From: Stieleria bergensis
GTDB lineage: Bacteria; Planctomycetota; Planctomycetia; Pirellulales; Pirellulaceae
Length of the DNA stretch: 64,000 nt
Reading direction: 5' to 3'
Assembly (NCBI GenBank): GCA_007745635.1
Contig: CP036272.1
Location: 2,599,266 to 2,663,265, forward strand
Below, piece by piece: positions 25,176 through 33,827 of this stretch (the first letter of the stretch is position 1; every line of letters starts with the position of its first letter). The notes under the pieces were generated by a model that had not been told where the DNA came from, did not search any database, and was given only the letters and a program-made list of their open reading frames with translations. The translations under genes were made by a program, and so were the position numbers.

Positions 25176-27842
25176 GTGAAACTCAACAGCCTTCTCGTTG
25201 CTCTGCTTTTTGCGTTCATGCCCGTGACAGCACTCGCGGACGTGGTTCTTCCGACGATCTTCTCCAGCAACATGGTGCTGCAACGGGAGTTGACCGTTCC
25301 GATTTGGGGAACCGCTGACCCCGGTGAAAATGTCACGGTGAGGTTTGCTGGGCAGGTCAAACGGACGAAGGCAGATTCTGACGGCAAGTGGATGGTCCGC
25401 TTGGAGCCGCTGGCAACCTCCAGCCAAGAACAAACCTTGCAGGTCGAAGGAAACAACCGCCTCGAGCTTTCGGGTGTTTTGGTTGGCGAGGTTTGGCTTT
25501 GTAGCGGCCAGTCGAACATGGCTGATTCGTTCAACTCAAGCAAGAATCGATTCATCGAACCGGAGTCTTTCGAGCAAGGTCTCAGCCGCATGCGAGTCTC
25601 CACTCGGCATGGCTGGACGGGCATTGATGAAAAGACACAGCGATCGATCTCCCGAGTCGGATTCTACTTTGGCGAAAAACTGTATCGAGAACTCGATGTG
25701 CCGGTCGGTTTAATTCTTCGCTACAACTCCGGTACGCCGATCCAAGCTTGGATCCCCCATGACGAATCCGAAGTGATTCGAAAACGGCTTGGGATTCCCG
25801 AAGGTTGGAATGACGTGCAAGAGAACCGTAATCCGGGCGTTCAGTTCACTGACAAGATTCAGCCGATCGTGCCGGTCTGTTTTCGAGGTGTGATCTGGTA
25901 TCAGGGTGAACGAAATGCCAAAGCACAGACGGGCTATGAATACCGGGAACTCTTGCCGTTCATGATCGAGAATTGGCGTGGGCTGTTTGCGAGTCGCAGC
26001 GGAACGCCTGAGCGAAAGTTCCCTTTCTACTATGTCCAGGTTCCAACTCAGGATGCAAAAGGCGAATGGCCGTGGCTGCGAGATGCCATGCGTCGCGCAC
26101 TTGCGACCACGTCCAACACCGGGATGGCAGTCTTCTACGACCACGGCCCAAGCTTGCACCCTCATGAGAAACGGTATGCTGGCGAGCGATTGGCGCTGTG
26201 GGCACTGGCCAAGGACTACGGCAGATCCGATTTGCAATACTCTGGCCCCTTATTGAAGAGCGTCGAGTATCGCGGCAAGACAGCCGTACTTTCCTTTGAT
26301 CATGTTGCGGGAGGACTCAGCAATCCAGCCGGTGACGACTCAAGCCTTGATTTCTTTGAAGTCGCTGGTGACGACGGCAAGTATGTTCCCGCAAACGCAA
26401 GCATTGATGGCGACCAGGTCCTTGTGACCAGTCCGCAAGTCAGTCATCCCAAATTCGTTCGTTACCTGTTTCGCAAACCGGAACCTGATCCTACCATCAG
26501 TCTTGTCAATTCAGCCGGCCTGCCTGCATCGAGCTTCATGACGGACGATTTCAAGCCGGCACGGGAGTCAATCGATCAGGGCGTGCCCAAGCGAGGCGTC
26601 AACGAAACCGAATGGTTGCCACGTAGAACGTCTCGACAGGCAAGGACTGCCGCACCACCCGCTTCGTCGAAAACGTCATCGCCCGACGAACCGCTGACGG
26701 CAGAAGACGTGGTGGCGATCACGGAGGCCAATGGACTGGCGCCCGAAGTGACAGATTTGTCGTCGGATGATGTTTCGTTCGCCAAAGAGCAACACCTGGC
26801 TGATCTTAAGCAACCCTTCATCGACATTGCTCCTGAGGATAGGGGGGACGGGATTGAAGTCGGCCAAATTGGTTTGGACAGCGGAAAGAAAGATCTGGTC
26901 CTGGCCCTGGCACAAGAGATCGCGGCGGGGCAACACGGTGAAATCGATAGCCTGTTGATTCACCATGACGGTCGCTTGATTTTTGAGTCGTACTATCGTC
27001 GTGGGCGAGCCAATTACCCTCACTACCAGATGTCAATTACCAAGTCCTACACGGCATTGGCTTTGGGACGCGCCATTGAATTGGGCTATCTGAAAATGAG
27101 CGATTTGGATCGGCCAGTGCTGGAGTATCTGATGGAGATCGATCAGAGCAAGCTTGCAGAGGGTTGTGAGACGATCACGATCAATGATGCGTTGAACATG
27201 CACTCAGGAATTCGCGTCGACAAAGCAACAGTCGATAAACTGCGGAGGACGCAGGGCGTGTTGAAAGGACAAGGTCAGATTCAAGCTTATCTTGAACACA
27301 CCGCACCGATCACTTCACAGTCCAAGCAATACAAATATCAGTCTTCAGACCCGTCGATCGTGATGCAGGTGCTTGAAACGGTTGTGCCTGGAACAGCAAA
27401 GGAATTCATCAACGGCGAATTGCTCGGCCCGCTGGGGATTTCCAATTTTGGCTGGCAAGACGACGTGAGCGGGTTGCCCAAATCAGCCGCCGGCAGCAGC
27501 ATGAGGTCACGTGACATGGTCAAGTTTGGCATGTTGGTTCAGAATGCTGGCCGTTGGGATGGCCAGCAACTCATACCGGCCAGTTTCATCGAGAAAGCGA
27601 CTTCCCGAATCCACACCAATCCACAGGACACCTCCTATGGATACTTTTGGTGGCGGCATGACGCTGATGTCGATGGGAAGACCTACCAGATCAAGTCCGG
27701 CCGAGGCGCGGGGGGACAGTTCATCATCATGATCGATGAATTGAATTTGATCATCGCCATCACCTCACACAACAAGGGGATGGGCAAGATGCTCAGCACC
27801 GCGCCACAGCGAATCATTCCCGCCATCAACATCAGTAACTGA
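25176..27842 (+). CDS. Sialate O-acetylesterase-like / serine beta-lactamase-fold fusion
   Basis: 888 residues from a GTG at 25176, chosen because a signal peptide follows (KLNSLLVALLFAFMPVTALAD). Residues about 20-450 are a sialate O-acetylesterase-like (SASA/GDSL) domain: WLCSGQSNMAD with the nucleophile serine, GVIWYQGERNA, and the catalytic block LHPHEKRYAGERLALWAL. After a Pro/Ser/Thr-rich linker (about 480-530), residues about 545-888 form a beta-lactamase-like serine hydrolase with SITK (SxxK, about 620), a YK-Y region, and YGYFWWRHD. One acts on acetylated sugars, the other on an ester or amide; together they could deacylate a complex glycan. Both active sites look intact. The fusion is unusual; most family members carry one of these domains. 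Confidence 0.85.
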   Translation: MKLNSLLVALLFAFMPVTALADVVLPTIFSSNMVLQRELTVPIWGTADPGENVTVRFAGQVKRTKADSDGKWMVRLEPLATSSQEQTLQVEGNNRLELSGVLVGEVWLCSGQSNMADSFNSSKNRFIEPESFEQGLSRMRVSTRHGWTGIDEKTQRSISRVGFYFGEKLYRELDVPVGLILRYNSGTPIQAWIPHDESEVIRKRLGIPEGWNDVQENRNPGVQFTDKIQPIVPVCFRGVIWYQGERNAKAQTGYEYRELLPFMIENWRGLFASRSGTPERKFPFYYVQVPTQDAKGEWPWLRDAMRRALATTSNTGMAVFYDHGPSLHPHEKRYAGERLALWALAKDYGRSDLQYSGPLLKSVEYRGKTAVLSFDHVAGGLSNPAGDDSSLDFFEVAGDDGKYVPANASIDGDQVLVTSPQVSHPKFVRYLFRKPEPDPTISLVNSAGLPASSFMTDDFKPARESIDQGVPKRGVNETEWLPRRTSRQARTAAPPASSKTSSPDEPLTAEDVVAITEANGLAPEVTDLSSDDVSFAKEQHLADLKQPFIDIAPEDRGDGIEVGQIGLDSGKKDLVLALAQEIAAGQHGEIDSLLIHHDGRLIFESYYRRGRANYPHYQMSITKSYTALALGRAIELGYLKMSDLDRPVLEYLMEIDQSKLAEGCETITINDALNMHSGIRVDKATVDKLRRTQGVLKGQGQIQAYLEHTAPITSQSKQYKYQSSDPSIVMQVLETVVPGTAKEFINGELLGPLGISNFGWQDDVSGLPKSAAGSSMRSRDMVKFGMLVQNAGRWDGQQLIPASFIEKATSRIHTNPQDTSYGYFWWRHDADVDGKTYQIKSGRGAGGQFIIMIDELNLIIAITSHNKGMGKMLSTAPQRIIPAINISN

Positions 27843-27870
27843 TAACGGGCTCTGAAGCCGCGACAGCAAG

Positions 27871-28057
27871 CACCACTGTTTTGAACCCGTGTAGGGTGCC
27901 GTGCTTGCCTTGGTTCGTTCGGCCACGAGTGTAGAACACCTACGGCGTTCGGCAGGTTGAACGCAACGCTCACCCAGGGTGCGCTGCGCGACCCTGGGCT
28001 GTGAGTATGGAACACCTACGGCGTTCGGCAAAGACGTAGGCTGCCGTGCAAGCCACG
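27871..28057 (+). repeat. 187-bp tandem repeat, unit 1
   Basis: Begins GCACCACTGTTTTGAACCCG and runs to AAGCCAC. Each unit holds two copies of GAACACCTACGGCGTTCGGC and one palindrome (CCCAGGGT...ACCCTGGG). The second unit follows directly with only a handful of differences. Partial copies of the same core occur at 44276-44372 and, reversed, at 44471-44492. Confidence 0.9.
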
Positions 28058-28244
28058 CACCAGTGTTTTGAACCCGTGTAGTGTGCCGTGTTTGCCTTGG
28101 TTCGTTCGGCAACGAGTGTAGAACACCTACGGCGTTCGGCAGGTTGATCGCCACGCTTACCCAGGGTGCGCTGCGCGACCCTGGGCTGTGAGTATGGAAC
28201 ACCTACGGCGTTCGGCAAAGACGTAGGCTGCCGTGCAAGCCACG
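28058..28244 (+). repeat. 187-bp tandem repeat, unit 2
   Basis: Direct tandem copy of 27871-28057; a third unit appears to begin (GCACCC at 28245) but stops at once. Minus-strand frames read through both units because of the composition of the repeat, giving spurious proteins with PNAVGV motifs. Confidence 0.9.
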
Positions 28245-29277
28245 CACCCTGTGAGCTAACCCAAGTAATCACCAGAGAGACCATCAGGAGTTTTAGCAAT
28301 CAATGGGTCATCCCGCGTTACCTTCAGGTTTGCTTTTTCGGTTCGCTGCCGAAGTTTCGATTCTTTGGGAATGTTGTTCCGCTTCGTGACAGGCTGTTGG
28401 CTTAGAGGCGTGAGTTTTACCGGGTTCCAGATGTCTTTCTGAGCAGACAGGGTTGGGCATCTTCGGAACCCAACGAGCGGTTGGAGGATTTTCGGTGATG
28501 CTTCACGTCTCGCCCGACGGCTAGGGTCCGTGAGGTCCGCTCCCCACTGTTATGGTGAATATCTGTACCGCTGGTGATATCGGGGCCGTTGCAGGAAAAA
28601 GTTTGCCACCGAGATGGCAGGCCGCCACCTTGTCGGATAACGGGGACGGGCTAAGCTGTGTTTGTAAACCGTGACGGAGTGCCCGTCATTTTGTATCTTT
28701 CTTCGGGGCATCGTTTTTTTCAGGATCAACGATCGCCTCCAGATACCCGTGGACTGATGCAGCGAGGCGTCGTCGGATGTAAATGTTCATAATTCTTGTT
28801 TTTTTTTGGTGTACTTGTCGCTTTTTGACGCGTTGTTCAGGCTAGGTGTTTCTGCAATGGACTTTAACATTTTTAATCGGGCGTTGATTGTGGAAGTGAA
28901 ATGATTGGGAAGAGACGCGTGGAGAAATTCGCGTGCAATCGATGCCTGGAAGTCCGCGAGTGAAGAAGGTGTGGCCACTTGATCTGAGATCAGAGCCGAT
29001 TGAGTCTGGCGATTTTGGAAACGCTAATTTCATTTGCTTGGCCAGTAGAAAGCGGCGACGGCGATGAGGAATGCTTCCATCCACCGAAATTAGCTAAAGT
29101 GCGGAGTACGCAATTTGTTTGTTCTGAATAGATGACTTATCGGCCGTGAATAGCAATCGCGCGAACCGCATCGACAGCATTTGAAACTTCACTTCCGGCT
29201 GGACGTCATTGCGAGTTTATTTTCTCGAGACATGTGCTTGCCTTAACCCCATACGCGTTTCTACGCACACGACAGCT
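28245..29277. other. Spacer downstream of the tandem repeat
   Basis: About 1 kb without a confident gene. TGACGG, loop, CCGTCA followed by TTTTGT at 28672-28694 is a weak plus-strand terminator candidate. A minus-strand frame at 28787-28978 (listed separately) has protein-like composition. Confidence 0.4.
28787..28978 (-). CDS. Possible small hypothetical protein
   Basis: A 63-residue frame from a GTG at 28978 reads SLADFQASIAREFLHASLP then a lysine-rich tail ending KKKQEL. The sequence has amphipathic, protein-like composition, unlike the surrounding spacer frames, and the frame is open 17 codons further upstream. No motif, no clear ribosome binding site and no conserved neighbour support it. 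It could be the tail of a decayed gene. Confidence 0.22.
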   Translation of the reverse strand: MATPSSLADFQASIAREFLHASLPNHFTSTINARLKMLKSIAETPSLNNASKSDKYTKKKQEL

Positions 29278-30225
29278 ATGACATCTATCATTCCAGCATC
29301 TCGCGTGACGCTACTGAGGCAAGTCGTTTGCCCACATTGTTGGCACGAGTTAGTTTCAGAAGATGCGCTTTGGGTTGCTGAGCACCCTGATTTAATTGGT
29401 GATTTAAAGCTGGGTGACTCCGCGCAGCTCAGGTTTTTACCTTCAAGATTCTCGATGGAGGGAGATGCGATCGATCCGGAAGGATATAGGTGCTCAAAGC
29501 TAGCGTGCCCCAACTGCCACCTTGAGATTCCCCGGCCTTTTTTTCAAGTTCCAGCAAGTTTCTTCTCGATTCTTGGAGCGCCTGCGTGTGGCAAGAGCTA
29601 CTTCTTGGCTTCCATGACTTGGAAATTGAGGCAGATACTGCCGAATTACTTTGGGGTTTCCGTCGGGGACGCAGACACCTCCGCTAACGCGAGGCTTCAT
29701 CAGTACGAAGAGCAACAGTTTCTCAATTCTGATCCTGACAAGTTGGTTGCGATTGCAAAGACGGAAACTCAGGGCGATCTGTATGATCAAGTCAACATGG
29801 GCGATCACACAGTGACGCTACCGCGCCCATTCATGTTCCATCTGCAGCCGACACAGGAGCATCGGAACCATCAACGTTCAAAGGATGTGTCACGTGTTGT
29901 CTCGCTCTATGACAACGCGGGAGAAAGCTTTCTTCCAGGGGCTGATAGTGTGTCTTCGCCGGTCACTAGGCACCTCGCTCACTCGACACGACTCTTCTTT
30001 TGCTTTGACCCTACTCAGGACCCTCGATTTCGCAAGGCGTGCAGAGGGAAGACTCATGACCCTCAAATGGAGCATCGGGCAAATCGCCTCGATCGAGAAT
30101 CGAATGTCCGTCAGGACACGATTCTTCTAGAAGCGATCCAGCGAGTTCGCCGTCATGTCTTGGTTCAACGGGAATTGGAATTTGCTAACCGGCGAGTAGT
30201 ACAGGATGGCGGCTTCCTGCCGTGA
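29278..30225 (+). CDS. Zinc-ribbon P-loop NTPase (double-GTPase-like), probably 3'-truncated
   Basis: 315 residues from the ATG at 29278; a GTG/ATG-type start 23 codons earlier is possible. An N-terminal zinc ribbon (VVCPHCWHEL ... LACPNCHLEIPRP) precedes a P-loop GAPACGKSYFLASM (about residue 108) and a Walker B-like VVSLYDNAGESFLPG (about 210). This order resembles the GTPase-like proteins (DO-GTPase families) found with VWA or TPR partners in bacterial conflict and signalling clusters. It keeps RLFFCFDPTQDPRF but lacks the later base-specificity (TKxD-like) part; the frame ends 166 bases before an IS3 transposase gene, with the final residues FANRRVVQDGGFLP looking unlike the domain. Insertion-linked truncation is inferred. 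Confidence 0.6.
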   Translation: MTSIIPASRVTLLRQVVCPHCWHELVSEDALWVAEHPDLIGDLKLGDSAQLRFLPSRFSMEGDAIDPEGYRCSKLACPNCHLEIPRPFFQVPASFFSILGAPACGKSYFLASMTWKLRQILPNYFGVSVGDADTSANARLHQYEEQQFLNSDPDKLVAIAKTETQGDLYDQVNMGDHTVTLPRPFMFHLQPTQEHRNHQRSKDVSRVVSLYDNAGESFLPGADSVSSPVTRHLAHSTRLFFCFDPTQDPRFRKACRGKTHDPQMEHRANRLDRESNVRQDTILLEAIQRVRRHVLVQRELEFANRRVVQDGGFLP

Positions 30226-30390
30226 AGATCAGGCATCCTGCCCGAAGGTTTTTCGCATTGTGGAAACATCGAAGGGAAGAGTAGCGACATCGTCTGACAC
30301 CGCTGCCCTTCGACGTTTCACTTGGCACGGCGCTCGGGTTGGTCCTCACCAGTGCCCTATCCTCCGACCAAGTTCTCTCAGTCTCTCACA

Positions 30391-31377
30391 TCAGCTCGCG
30401 ATTGCAAGTGATGCTTGCTCGCGACGGCGTGAACGAGCTTCTTCAAGCTTGCGATCACGCTCTGCATGGATCTCGCCGGACAGGCCATTCAAGCAGTCCG
30501 CTGGCGTGATGTAACCGATCCCGCTGTGCAAACGCGTCTCGTTGTAATGACACACATAAGCAGCTATTTGCTTGACCGCTTCGTCACGATCTCGCGGCGG
30601 ATTGGGACGAATGCACTCCGTCTTCAACGTCCCGTAAAATCGCTCCTGCTTTCCGTTGCTTTGCGGGTAGTAAGGACTCGTCGTCACATGCGTCAAACCG
30701 TTGAAGCGAACGAATGCTTTAAAGTCTTTCGCGATGTACTGCGGACCATTGTCGCTGATGATTCGGGGCTTCACACCGGGATGTTTTTCCAGCGCTGCTT
30801 GAATCACAATCTCAATATCCACTTCCGTCATCGACTCGCGAAGTTCATGGTGCACGATGTAACGACTGAAGCCATCGAGTACCGTGATCAAGTAAAAAAA
30901 CGTTCCACCAACGTTGATGTAAGAAACATCGGTATGCCAATGGCTATGCGGCTTTTTAGGCTGTTTGAAGCCTGTTCCTTTGAGCGACTTGGTCGCGGAT
31001 TTGCGGTCCAAACGCCCCGCTGCTTTGAGAACGCGATAAACCGTCGAAGGGCTCACCGCAACGATGTCATCGTCAAGCATCATGAAAGTCAATCGGCGAT
31101 AACCCTCCAGTGGATTCTTGTCATGGAACGCGACAATGGCTTGCCGCTCCCAATCCGCGAGCCACCAGTCGCGAGGGATCTTTCCGTTGTGGTCATTGAC
31201 CATTCCGTAGCGTTTCTTCCAGGTGTGGAACTTGTTGGCCGCCAAGCCAAGCCAAGCCACAGCAGCAGTTGCTTTGCAGGCAGCTCAGTTTGTTTCGTCC
31301 AATGGTTGATGTAATCGACGATTTGGTCTCGTGTATCGTGAGGAACCCAGCGACCGGTTAGAGCTCCCCATTTTCTT
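30391..31377 (-). pseudogene. IS3 transposase orfB, frameshifted by a 5-bp duplication
   Basis: The catalytic DDE integrase region is intact: HTDVSYINVGGT, IISDNGPQYIAKDFKAF and YPQSNGKQERFYGTLKTE. In IS3 elements orfB is made by a -1 slip on orfA; here AAAAAAAG at 31375-31382 gives a fusion reading RKWGALTGRWVPHDTRDQ. However the fused frame is lost at 31242-31256, where the 5-base unit GCCAA occurs three times; two units would join the upstream frame (LLLWLGLAANKF) to the rest of the transposase. The extra unit looks like a slippage duplication that inactivates this copy. A shorter protein from a GTG at 31260 could still be made but would lack its N-terminal region. Confidence 0.75.
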
Positions 31378-31672
31378 TTTTTGAGCGGATGTTCTCCTCC
31401 ATCAGCTCAGAGATGACTTCGTTCTTAGCGTCGAGTTTCTCACGCATCTTCTGGAGCTTGGCATCGTGCTTGGACGTTTCAGCCTTCGTCGATCGCGGCG
31501 ACTCAAAAGAGCGTTCAGCCTGTTGAAGCACGGAATTGATCCAGTTGTGGATCATCGTTGGCTGGACGTGCATCTCGTCAGCGATCTGCGAGACAGGAAT
31601 TTGGTCTTTAAGATGCCTGCGAACCGCATCAGCCTTCTGTGAAGCGGTGAAAGATCGTCGTTTTTTTGTCAT
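31358..31672 (-). CDS. IS3-family transposase orfA (helix-turn-helix)
   Basis: 104 residues: MTKKRRSFTASQKADAVRRH, then an IADEMHVQPTMIHNWIN helix-turn-helix and a leucine-rich coiled coil ending ENIRSKKENGEL. It binds the element ends. The final codons TCA AAA AAA GAA form an A-rich slippery site for programmed -1 frameshifting into orfB. AGGAG lies seven bases before the ATG at 31672. The downstream orfB of this copy is broken, so the product would be orfA alone. Confidence 0.85.
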   Translation of the reverse strand: MTKKRRSFTASQKADAVRRHLKDQIPVSQIADEMHVQPTMIHNWINSVLQQAERSFESPRSTKAETSKHDAKLQKMREKLDAKNEVISELMEENIRSKKENGEL

Positions 31673-31734
31673 CAGAATTCTCCTCGGGGGGTGAGATTAA
31701 TTCACCGGAGGCAAAATTCCAATTCCATGAGAGG

Positions 31735-31977
31735 CAAGACAGTATCGGGTGTAAAGAGTGTGCCAATCAACTGCAGTTGCTTGCGTCCTAGCACCTTGCC
31801 TTTCACCGCCAGTCGGCGACGCTGATCGTCGCTAAGCAGAATTCATTTTTTGCCAAGCCTCTCTTTGAGAATATCGTTTTCGGTGCGCAAGTAATCGATT
31901 GTTTCTTGCTGTTGCCGATTTACCCAGCCAGCAAGCAAAATGGCAATTAGCTGCCAAGGTTGCAGAACAAACTTCAT
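31735..31977 (-). pseudogene. Integrase-core transposase N-terminal fragment with in-frame stop
   Basis: From the ATG at 31977 the minus strand reads PWQLIAILLAGWVNRQQQET, then TENDILKERLGKK, a TGA, and in the same frame [20 protein letters not shown] and [10 protein letters not shown]. This is the start of a common planctomycete integrase-type transposase in which the lysine pair is followed by arginine; CGA to TGA explains the stop. Homology ends at about 31735, close to the IS3 end at 31704. Confidence 0.6.
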
Positions 31978-32199
31978 CCTCGCCTCAGTGACTAATCAAA
32001 AAGCATCACAATCATCGATGCGTTGCAGCCTGAAAAGCATGATCACTGAAACCGCGAAGCCCTGCCTCGGCATTCGCTCCAGTCAAATCGATAATGAGGC
32101 TATCGCGGGTGTTTAGATGGCCATCACACCGGCCGAAATACCCTACTTGGCAAACACGTTGAGACGCTTTTTGCCGAACGAAGTGCTCGGCTGAGTATT

Positions 32200-32497
32200 T
32201 TGACGACACGGGCTCTTCGATCCTTGGCCGCCCGCCCTTACTGGACGTTTTCTTCGGCTTTGCTGTTCCATCTTCAGACTCACGAACCCAGCGGCGGAAG
32301 GTCGAATTGCTGATGATAGTGAGCAGCTGACGTATCTTCCCTCCGAGTGGCTTCCCGTGTTTGAGGATCTTTTCCCGGTCCTTCGGTGTGAACTCAATCC
32401 TCTTTGGGAGCTTCGAACGCAGGATTTGGTTTTCGGCTTTCAGCAGACGGTTCTGAGCCGCCAATTGTTGCCGAGAACTCGATGCAAGCAGGATCAA
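32200..32497 (-). pseudogene. Second integrase-core transposase fragment, both ends lost
   Basis: The minus strand reads LLASSSRQQLAAQNRLLKAE, LPKRIEFTPKDREKILKHGK, IISNSTFRRWVRES and KGGRPRIEEPV, the helix-turn-helix N-terminal part of an integrase-core transposase. The integrase domain is missing: the frame runs on to 32012 with unrelated sequence. The 5' end is missing too, since no ATG exists and the intact IS3 copy begins 50 bases away. It is a remnant. Confidence 0.6.
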
Positions 32498-32570
32498 AAA
32501 GGGGTGTGCGGTAACATCGCTGGGGCACGCATCGAGCGGTAGTGGAATGCCCCCGAAACTTGGTCCAGGG

Positions 32571-33482
32571 TTATGAAGGTAGGGATTGGGTTACTGAATC
32601 ACATTCGTTGTGCCGCTTCGACGTAAGGAGCGCAGCGACTGGAGTTGAAGCGGCACAACGGGTCGCGAACTCCGCAGGAGTAAGCCCGCTCAGCGAGCTG
32701 TGGGGACGTCGATGGTTGTACGTCGATCTCCATTGCCCGATTACCTGTTGCGCTTCGGCAAGCGTGCTGAACGCTTCGCAGGACAAACACTCGTCACGAA
32801 ACCGGCTGTGGAAGCTCTCGACATAGCCGTTCTCCCAGGGGCTACCTGGTTCAATGAACGATGTGCCGACATCAATGCGTCCAAGGAAATCGCGGACGCG
32901 GCGACTGATGAACTCTGGTCCGTTGTCACTTCGGATAAATGCCGGAATGCCTCGAATTGCAAACACATCCACTAGAAGGGCAACCAAGTCATCGCCGGTG
33001 AACCGGCGTGAGACCTCCAAGGCGATGCATTCTCGTGAGTACTCATCGATCAACGAAAGGATCTTCACTGACCGCCCATTGATTGTTCGATCAAAGATAA
33101 AGTCAATCGACCAAACGTGATTGATGCGTTCGGCGCGGCGACGGCAGATCCCTCCTGAAACGCTTCCAAGCCTGCGTTTCTTCGCCTTTCTTCGTGGCAC
33201 TCGAAGACCTTCTCGTTTCCAAAGCCGATAGATTCGTTTGTAATTCACTGTCCATCCTTCGCGGCGTAACATCCGCGTGATCATCCGGTAGCCGTAGCGG
33301 GGGAATTCTCGAACCAGTTCGTAAATGCGGCGAAGCAATCGCTCTTCGTCGCTCTTGGATTTCGCTTGGTACCGATGAGTACTCCGCGGTTGGCCAAGCG
33401 TTTTGCATGCCCGACGTTCTGACACTGCAAAGGATTTCTGAGCCTTTGCAACAGCCTCACGTCGTCGCGTCGGGCTCAGAAG
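32571..33482 (-). CDS. IS3-family transposase orfB (DDE integrase), made by -1 frameshift
   Basis: In the -1 frame from the slippery site the protein reads KLLSPTRRREAVAKAQKSFA and on through a HTH_21-like region (YELVREFPRYGYRMITRMLR) to an rve integrase domain with all catalytic residues: D in NHVWSIDFIFDR, D in FIRSDNGPEFIS, E in WENGYVESFHSRFRDE. It ends STYNHRRPHSSLSGLTPAEF and a short tail. A separate GTG-type start at 33425 could give orfB alone. It catalyses excision and insertion of the element as the OrfAB fusion. No disrupting change was found, so this copy may be active. Confidence 0.88.
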   Translation of the reverse strand, partial: LLSPTRRREAVAKAQKSFAVSERRACKTLGQPRSTHRYQAKSKSDEERLLRRIYELVREFPRYGYRMITRMLRREGWTVNYKRIYRLWKREGLRVPRRKAKKRRLGSVSGGICRRRAERINHVWSIDFIFDRTINGRSVKILSLIDEYSRECIALEVSRRFTGDDLVALLVDVFAIRGIPAFIRSDNGPEFISRRVRDFLGRIDVGTSFIEPGSPWENGYVESFHSRFRDECLSCEAFSTLAEAQQVIGQWRSTYNHRRPHSSLSGLTPAEFATRCAASTPVAALLTSKRHNECDSVTQSLPS

Positions 33483-33760
33483 TTTCCCTCTGCGGCCATC
33501 TTGAGGATCTTCTTGTCTAGCTCGGCCTCGGCGAGAAGCTCTTTGAGTCGTTGATTCTCGACTTCAAGCTCACGAAGTCGTTTTGCTTCATCCGACTTCA
33601 TTCCGCCATACAGTTTCTTCCAACGCTCCCAGGTCGTTACGCTGATTTCAAGCGTTTGAAACACCTCGGCCTCTGTCTTGCCCGCCGCCATCATCGCATC
33701 GCCTTCTTGAATCGCCTTCACGATCTGCTCGGGTTTCCGTCGTTTGCGTTTCTTAGTCAT
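33476..33760 (-). CDS. IS3-family transposase orfA
   Basis: 94 residues: MTKKRKRRKPEQIVKAIQEG, a helix-turn-helix (AEVFQTLEISVTTWERWKKL) and a leucine-zipper-like RELEVENQRLKELLAEAEL. The last codons GAG GGA AAC TTC TGA contain a G GGA AAC slippery heptamer (33482-33488); slipping back one base continues into orfB. AGGAG lies about eight bases before the ATG. It binds the element's inverted repeats and regulates transposition. Confidence 0.88.
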   Translation of the reverse strand: MTKKRKRRKPEQIVKAIQEGDAMMAAGKTEAEVFQTLEISVTTWERWKKLYGGMKSDEAKRLRELEVENQRLKELLAEAELDKKILKMAAEGNF

Positions 33761-33827
33761 AAAAAGTCTCCTTTGGCCGGCTCGGCCGGTAAACCTTCAT
33801 AACAGATGGATTAGTTTTTGGGGAGCA

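Larger units (their letters stand above)
30391..31704 (-). mobile_element. IS3-family element, broken copy (outer ends unresolved)
   Basis: Contains orfA (31358-31672) and a disrupted orfB. The upstream end starts TGAATTAATCTCACC at 31704 read on the minus strand. No matching inverted repeat could be fixed at the other end; a poor candidate (TGGTCCTCACC) lies at about 30342. Target-site duplication not seen. Confidence 0.7.
32548..33827 (-). mobile_element. IS3-family insertion sequence, apparently intact (1280 bp)
   Basis: Bounded by imperfect inverted repeats: TGCCCCCGAAACTTGGTCCA at 32548 on the plus strand and TGCTCCCCAAAAACTAATCC from 33827 on the minus strand, both continuing to GTTATGAAGGT. 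Holds orfA and orfB in the normal -1 arrangement. The flanks (GGAA and CGCC) do not form an obvious target duplication, which hints at later rearrangement or recombination around it. Confidence 0.8.

Noticed and set aside
27765-28202. Long minus-strand frame with PNAVGV repeats over the tandem repeat
   Set aside because: The frame is open only because of the repeat's base composition; similar PNA-GV strings appear wherever the repeat core occurs (for example 44205-44399).
27871-28244. CRISPR array
   Set aside because: Two 187-bp tandem units without short regular repeats and unique spacers; no cas genes.
28560-28700. Possible structured RNA in the spacer before the P-loop gene
   Set aside because: Some short stems, but no match to consensus features of tmRNA, RNase P, 6S or SRP RNA that I could recognise.
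32548-33827. Target-site duplication for the intact IS3 copy
   Set aside because: Flanking bases GGAA and CGCC do not match.
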